Shown: piece after piece, positions 7,091 through 10,000 of the stretch | Layout: every line of letters starts with the position of its first letter | Position numbering within the stretch: the first letter of the stretch is position 1 | DNA from: Apostichopus japonicus | Lineage: Eukaryota > Echinodermata > Holothuroidea > Aspidochirotida > Stichopodidae | DNA length: 10,000 nt | Assembly (NCBI RefSeq): GCF_037975245.1 | Contig: NC_092577.1 | Location: 4,465,001 to 4,475,000, forward strand | Reading direction: 5' to 3' | The notes under the pieces: model-generated | What the model saw: the letters and a program-made list of their open reading frames with translations, nothing else | Told to the model about the DNA's origin: nothing | The model's database searches: none | Program-made: the position numbers and the translations under genes

Positions 7091-7750
7091 GCACCAAAAC
7101 GGAGGACCTAAGCTTATATTGTCAACGGGCCGCTATGTGTAAAGCATACCGCAAAGATACGTGTATAGAAGTAATACATATATTATAAGATCGATGGGGC
7201 ATAGGGGGCATAAATTGCAACCGGCCTATAGTAATCCAACTGGCGACAGTGGGTCTTTTGTAAGGCAGTGCGACTGTTTGAATAGTGAAAATTTGGGTGA
7301 GTGGGCTTGACAAGGTAACCATCAGTCAAGTTTTGTTCAACTACCCTATACCACTACTGTCCGAACGAACAGCTCCTATGCCACCTTCTCCGATCATAGA
7401 AAAAATGATATTCATACTGCTCGTACTGTCAGTACAAGTGGTTCGAAGCATGATATGAAAGTACAGTTTTAATCATAAGATTGTCACCCGAACTTGATGA
7501 CAAAGCACATATTCAACGCATCGAGTCAAACGTTTTCAATCTCCCGGATGTTTTTTTATATATTTTTTTATGACATATCTATATTTACATGATATAGTTT
7601 TCTTTTTCTTTGAGAAAGAACCATAAAAAAAACTAGGGTCCATGGGAAATTGACCTTATCACATAGTAATGAGATTGTATGATATACCTGATTTAGCAAT
7701 AAAAAGGGATGTGTTCGGCAGACAGCGTATTTACTTGTTAGTTTATGTTC

Positions 7751-7796
7751 ATCATAAACGTGTTAACGTGTAAACGTATTATCATAAACGTGTTAA
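7751..7796 (+). repeat. 16-bp exact direct repeat
   Basis: ATCATAAACGTGTTAA occurs at 7751-7766 and 7781-7796, offset 30 bp. GTGTTAA recurs nearby, for example around 7970. Probably a small tandem duplication. Confidence 0.65.
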
Positions 7797-8357
7797 GTTG
7801 TAATCCATAAGCCCTTGCGGGTGTCTTCCACATATAAGGTCGCTTAAGCGTCGTTAAAATAGCTGCTGATTATTATTTTTATTATCATTATTAGCTGTAG
7901 AATTTATCATGAATTGCAAAATGAAGGCCACTTCTCATTTACGTATTATTACTGTCAATACACCGGTTACGTGTTAACATATATTATATGTCTTTACAGT
8001 CTGAAGTTCATATTGATAAATTACCACCCGACTGTTATAAAAATCAAATGTGTATGAATACCATATTTTTATTTTACAAGTCAAAGTAAAATCAAGACTA
8101 ATGGAGTATAGTAAATTGAAGGGGGGAGTTATTGACCGTGTGCCTATTGATCTGAGTGGTACGTCGATAGCACAACCTGACAAGTTTATAAAACAAAGTT
8201 TCCTATATAACATGTCAGGAGAGTTAGCTCCTGTATGTGATTTCACCCGAACCGATTGTACAGTTGCCTATAATTGCGTTTTCGACTTGAATATATTGCG
8301 CATTAATGCAGCATTTACACTAGGCCACGTTGTCCACGATTCCCACAATTTGAGAGA

Positions 8358-8445
8358 ATCGTGAGGAGCGTGGGAGGTCGTGTGACAGAATCGTGGTGGT
8401 CTTGAGGGAACTTGGTTGAATCGTGATGATCGTCATGAACGTGAC
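8358..8445 (+). repeat. Left subterminal array of CGTG-type motifs
   Basis: CGTG, CTTG or CGTC cores begin at 8360, 8369, 8379, 8392, 8401, 8411, 8422, 8431 and 8440, so spacing is mostly 9-11 bp, close to one helical turn. Further cores, many in the opposite orientation (CACGAT, CACGCTC), continue to about 8790. Confidence 0.7.
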
Positions 8446-8878
8446 AAAATTTTTGACAGTCAAAAATTTCCCCACGATTGTCCCGATCTGAGACCAAACC
8501 GTGAAAGCGCGTGAAAGAACGTGGGAATCGTAGTACAGCTGAACTGAGCGTAACAGAGCGAAACAGACCTTCGTGCACTATCGCAGGGGATCTTGCTGGA
8601 TTTTGAAACACGATATCCTCAAGTTTCACTACGATCCACTACGTGAGGAACACGCTCTACTACGATTCGTCAAGATGCTTTGAGAAGCGTGAGTAATTTA
8701 TTCACGCTCTGTTACGATCTGCTGCGGTCGCCGCGTTTGGCTCCCACGATCTGACACGTTTGGTTAGGTCCCCGCACGATTCCGATTTTGCATATGAAAG
8801 GGCCCCCACGCTCTCCAAGATTCATTGCCATTTGAGCGCTTCACACGAAAACATCTGACCTTTGAGACCAGCTATAGC

Positions 8879-9145
8879 CTAGTTTCTTTTATTTGTCTTG
8901 TTTTTTAGGACCCAGGTTGTGTTAAGAAGTTGAGAATGGTGCCCCAACTGGTTCCTTCTTTCTGCACTTAACCACCGTCTCACCCACCACCTTCTAGGTC
9001 TTCTCCTTGGCCTCCTCCGCCTTCCACTCTTTTCCACCCTGCTCCGTTCTGCCTCTTCTTCTTGCCGCTGCCTTCTTTTTTTAGCGACAATATAAGCATA
9101 AACCAGAATTGCCAATTCAATATCTTCTTCATCTCTTGGAAGCAT
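8879..9145 (-). pseudogene. Harbinger transposase N-terminal fragment
   Basis: An 88-residue minus-strand frame begins MLPRDEEDIELAILVYAYIV, followed by a highly basic stretch (residues ~22-52) and then RRWWVRRWLSAERRNQLGHH and SQLLNT. The motif RRWWVRPW..(R)..LG.Y..LL is the N-terminal signature of HARBI1-like PIF/Harbinger transposases, which run to about 350-450 residues and continue with a short acidic region and the helix around RM.P..F. Here the similarity ends at LLNT and the frame closes 12 codons later, so an internal deletion removed all DDE catalytic residues. The upstream ATG at about 9155 opens a very short frame that overlaps this start. It could still encode a small basic DNA-binding peptide; whether it is expressed is unknown. 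Confidence 0.75.
8888..8893 (-). terminator. Poly(A) signal overlapping the fragment's end
   Basis: AATAAA on the minus strand, inside the last codons of the transposase fragment. With the TATA box it makes a compact potential transcription unit of about 300 bp. Confidence 0.4.
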
Positions 9146-9196
9146 GCTTCCTCATTGTTTCTCTGGAACGAATGAGAGAGTGGCCCCGGCCTCCTC

Positions 9197-9202
9197 TTTA
9201 TA
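9197..9202 (-). promoter_or_regulatory. TATA box of the Harbinger derivative
   Basis: TATAAA on the minus strand, in the context GGGTATAAAGAGG, about 52 bp before the ATG at 9145. The spacing suits transcription starting near 9170. Confidence 0.65.
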
Positions 9203-9260
9203 CCCCAATCGGGATTCAAGCGTGGTAATTTTAGTCAAATCGTGTACATAAATCTTAGGA

Positions 9261-9330
9261 GATCTTAACAGAACTTGATGAACCTGAGGGACCTCAACAG
9301 AACTTAGCAGAACGTGGCAGAACGCGAGAG
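9261..9330 (+). repeat. Right subterminal array, about 10-bp degenerate tandem repeat
   Basis: Seven consecutive 10-base units, including GAACTTGATG, AACCTGAGGG, AACTTAGCAG, AACGTGGCAG and AACGCGAGAG. They share a core of AAC, then C/G, T, then a G-rich end. ATCGTGG and AACGTAATG motifs follow up to 9540. Confidence 0.7.
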
Positions 9331-9548
9331 CTTATCGTGGTGATCGTAAGATAACTTGAGGGAACGTAATGAAAATCGTCGCAGGCCTTGACCGGAAGGC
9401 ACTGGTTTCCTAGCAAAGCGTTATCAATCGTAACAAAACGTTTGAAAGCGTCTGAAAGCGTGGAAAAAGAAAAAAAAACATTAATATATCGTGGAGCTCC
9501 ACGCTTTTTGAAAAATCGTGGCGATGGTGGGAATCGTGGTCTAGTGTC

Positions 9549-9850
9549 AATGCAGCATAATATGCATCTGTGTTATAACATGATAACACGTGTTATGCTA
9601 GAGGCACATTTTATTGCGGCCTGTGTTAAAAAATATATAAAAATAAAAAAAAATAAATAAAATAAAAATTTTATTTTATATAAAAAATATATATATATAT
9701 ACATATATATAAAAAAAATATATATATAATACCACTTCGATTTTACTGTATTGTATCTTTAACATATCTAGCTCTCGCATGCTCGCAAAACATAACACGT
9801 GTTAGTGTATTATAGCACCCTGGCATATAAATGCATAATATGCTACACGT
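9549..9850. repeat. Fold-back element around an AT microsatellite
   Basis: Arms at 9552-9571 (GCAGCATAATATGCATCTGT) and 9827-9846 (the reverse complement reads GTAGCATATTATGCATTTAT) match at 16 of 20 positions. Inside each arm lies the palindrome TAACACGTGTTA (9584-9595 and 9793-9804). The centre (about 9626-9730) is A/T-rich with TA and AAAAT runs. This arrangement suggests an AT-rich MITE, but no target duplication was established. Confidence 0.5.
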
Positions 9851-10000
9851 TAAGAACAAATATAAGCTCACACCTTTTCGGCTTGGGTGGTAATTTTGTC
9901 TTCATAAAGAGATTAGACTGTATAAATATCATGGCACTGCAATGAATGTGCATCATTTTACGGCGGAAATGTTAAAGTAACTTCGACATGTCAAATAGAA
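9851..10000. other. Window end, nothing recognised
   Basis: No open frame of interest, motif or repeat was seen in this final stretch. Confidence 0.5.

Larger units (their letters stand above)
6919..8314. other. Region with no supported gene
   Basis: AT-rich DNA upstream of the LDLa signal-peptide exon, so its promoter should lie at the left end. It contains an RFX-type motif at 7077-7090, a 16-bp direct repeat at 7751-7796 and an ATT-rich microsatellite near 7867-7892. An opening at 8050-8364 on the plus strand has no recognisable similarity and runs into the transposon at 8318, so I do not call it a gene. Confidence 0.5.
8318..9546 (-). mobile_element. PIF/Harbinger deletion derivative, about 1.23 kb
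   Basis: The ends are CACTAGGCCACG at 8318-8329 and, inward from 9546 on the minus strand, CACTAGACCACG (11 of 12 match). They are flanked by TTA (8315-8317) and TCA (9547-9549), which fits the 3-bp TWA-type duplication of PIF/Harbinger elements with one later mutation. Between the ends lie long subterminal regions full of TCGTG/AACGTG motifs and a minus-strand fragment with promoter, transposase N-terminus and poly(A) signal. The catalytic part of the transposase and the Myb-like second gene are missing, so the element is non-autonomous. A 10-bp repeat just outside the ends leaves some doubt about the exact boundary. Confidence 0.72.

Noticed and set aside
8050-8364. 104-codon plus-strand frame, with a possible GTACGT donor near 8160
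   Set aside because: No recognisable motif, and its end lies inside the transposon; kept only as a remote exon candidate.
8315-8629. Frames in the transposon flanks (also 9388-9660)
   Set aside because: They arise from the CGTG repeat arrays and AT-rich DNA and do not resemble transposase.
8358-9540. CRISPR-like spaced repeats
   Set aside because: Units are about 10 bp, degenerate and in both orientations, in an animal genome; they do not form repeat-spacer units.

Overview
The window looks like nuclear DNA of an animal, most plausibly a marine invertebrate (I lean to an echinoderm or related deuterostome, without proof). Evidence: spliced genes with canonical GT-AG sites, AATAAA poly(A) signals, a metazoan SLC5 symporter, an LDL-receptor class A exon of the classic 1-1 phase type, two 5'-truncated non-LTR retrotransposons, and hAT and PIF/Harbinger type DNA transposon remnants. 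Nothing bacterial is present (no operons or Shine-Dalgarno spacing).

Layout. 1-1220: intron with no recognisable exon. 1221-2513 (+): intact terminal coding exon (430 codons) of a sodium/solute symporter of the SLC5 monocarboxylate/multivitamin branch, with several poly(A) signals just downstream. 2514-3415: intergenic. About 3418-4288 (-): decayed 3' end of a non-LTR retrotransposon, split at 3517-3890 by a 374-bp hAT-like MITE with an exact 8-bp target duplication. 4694-5087 (+): first exon of a second SLC5-type gene, in the same orientation as the first but broken by about five small indels and no in-frame stop, so a tandem relative that is now a pseudogene or is badly sequenced. About 5150-5614 (-): 3' end of a second, different non-LTR retrotransposon. 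5968-6918 (-): apparent 5' end of a secreted LDLa-domain gene: a signal-peptide exon whose only upstream ATG is followed directly by TAA, a 758-bp intron, and a 105-bp LDLa exon lacking cysteines 1 and 3. 6919-8314: no supported gene. 8318-9546: a deletion derivative of a PIF/Harbinger element with a TATA box, the basic N-terminus of the transposase and subterminal arrays of CGTG-type motifs at roughly 10-bp spacing. 9549-9850: a fold-back repeat around an AT microsatellite, with two copies of an E-box palindrome.

No pathway links these genes; the region is two SLC5 copies and one small secreted-protein gene in a transposon-rich setting. The observations most worth checking are the indel-only damage in the second SLC5 copy, the ATG-TAA lesion and paired cysteine loss in the LDLa gene, the phased motif arrays of the Harbinger derivative, and the nesting of the MITE in the retrotransposon.
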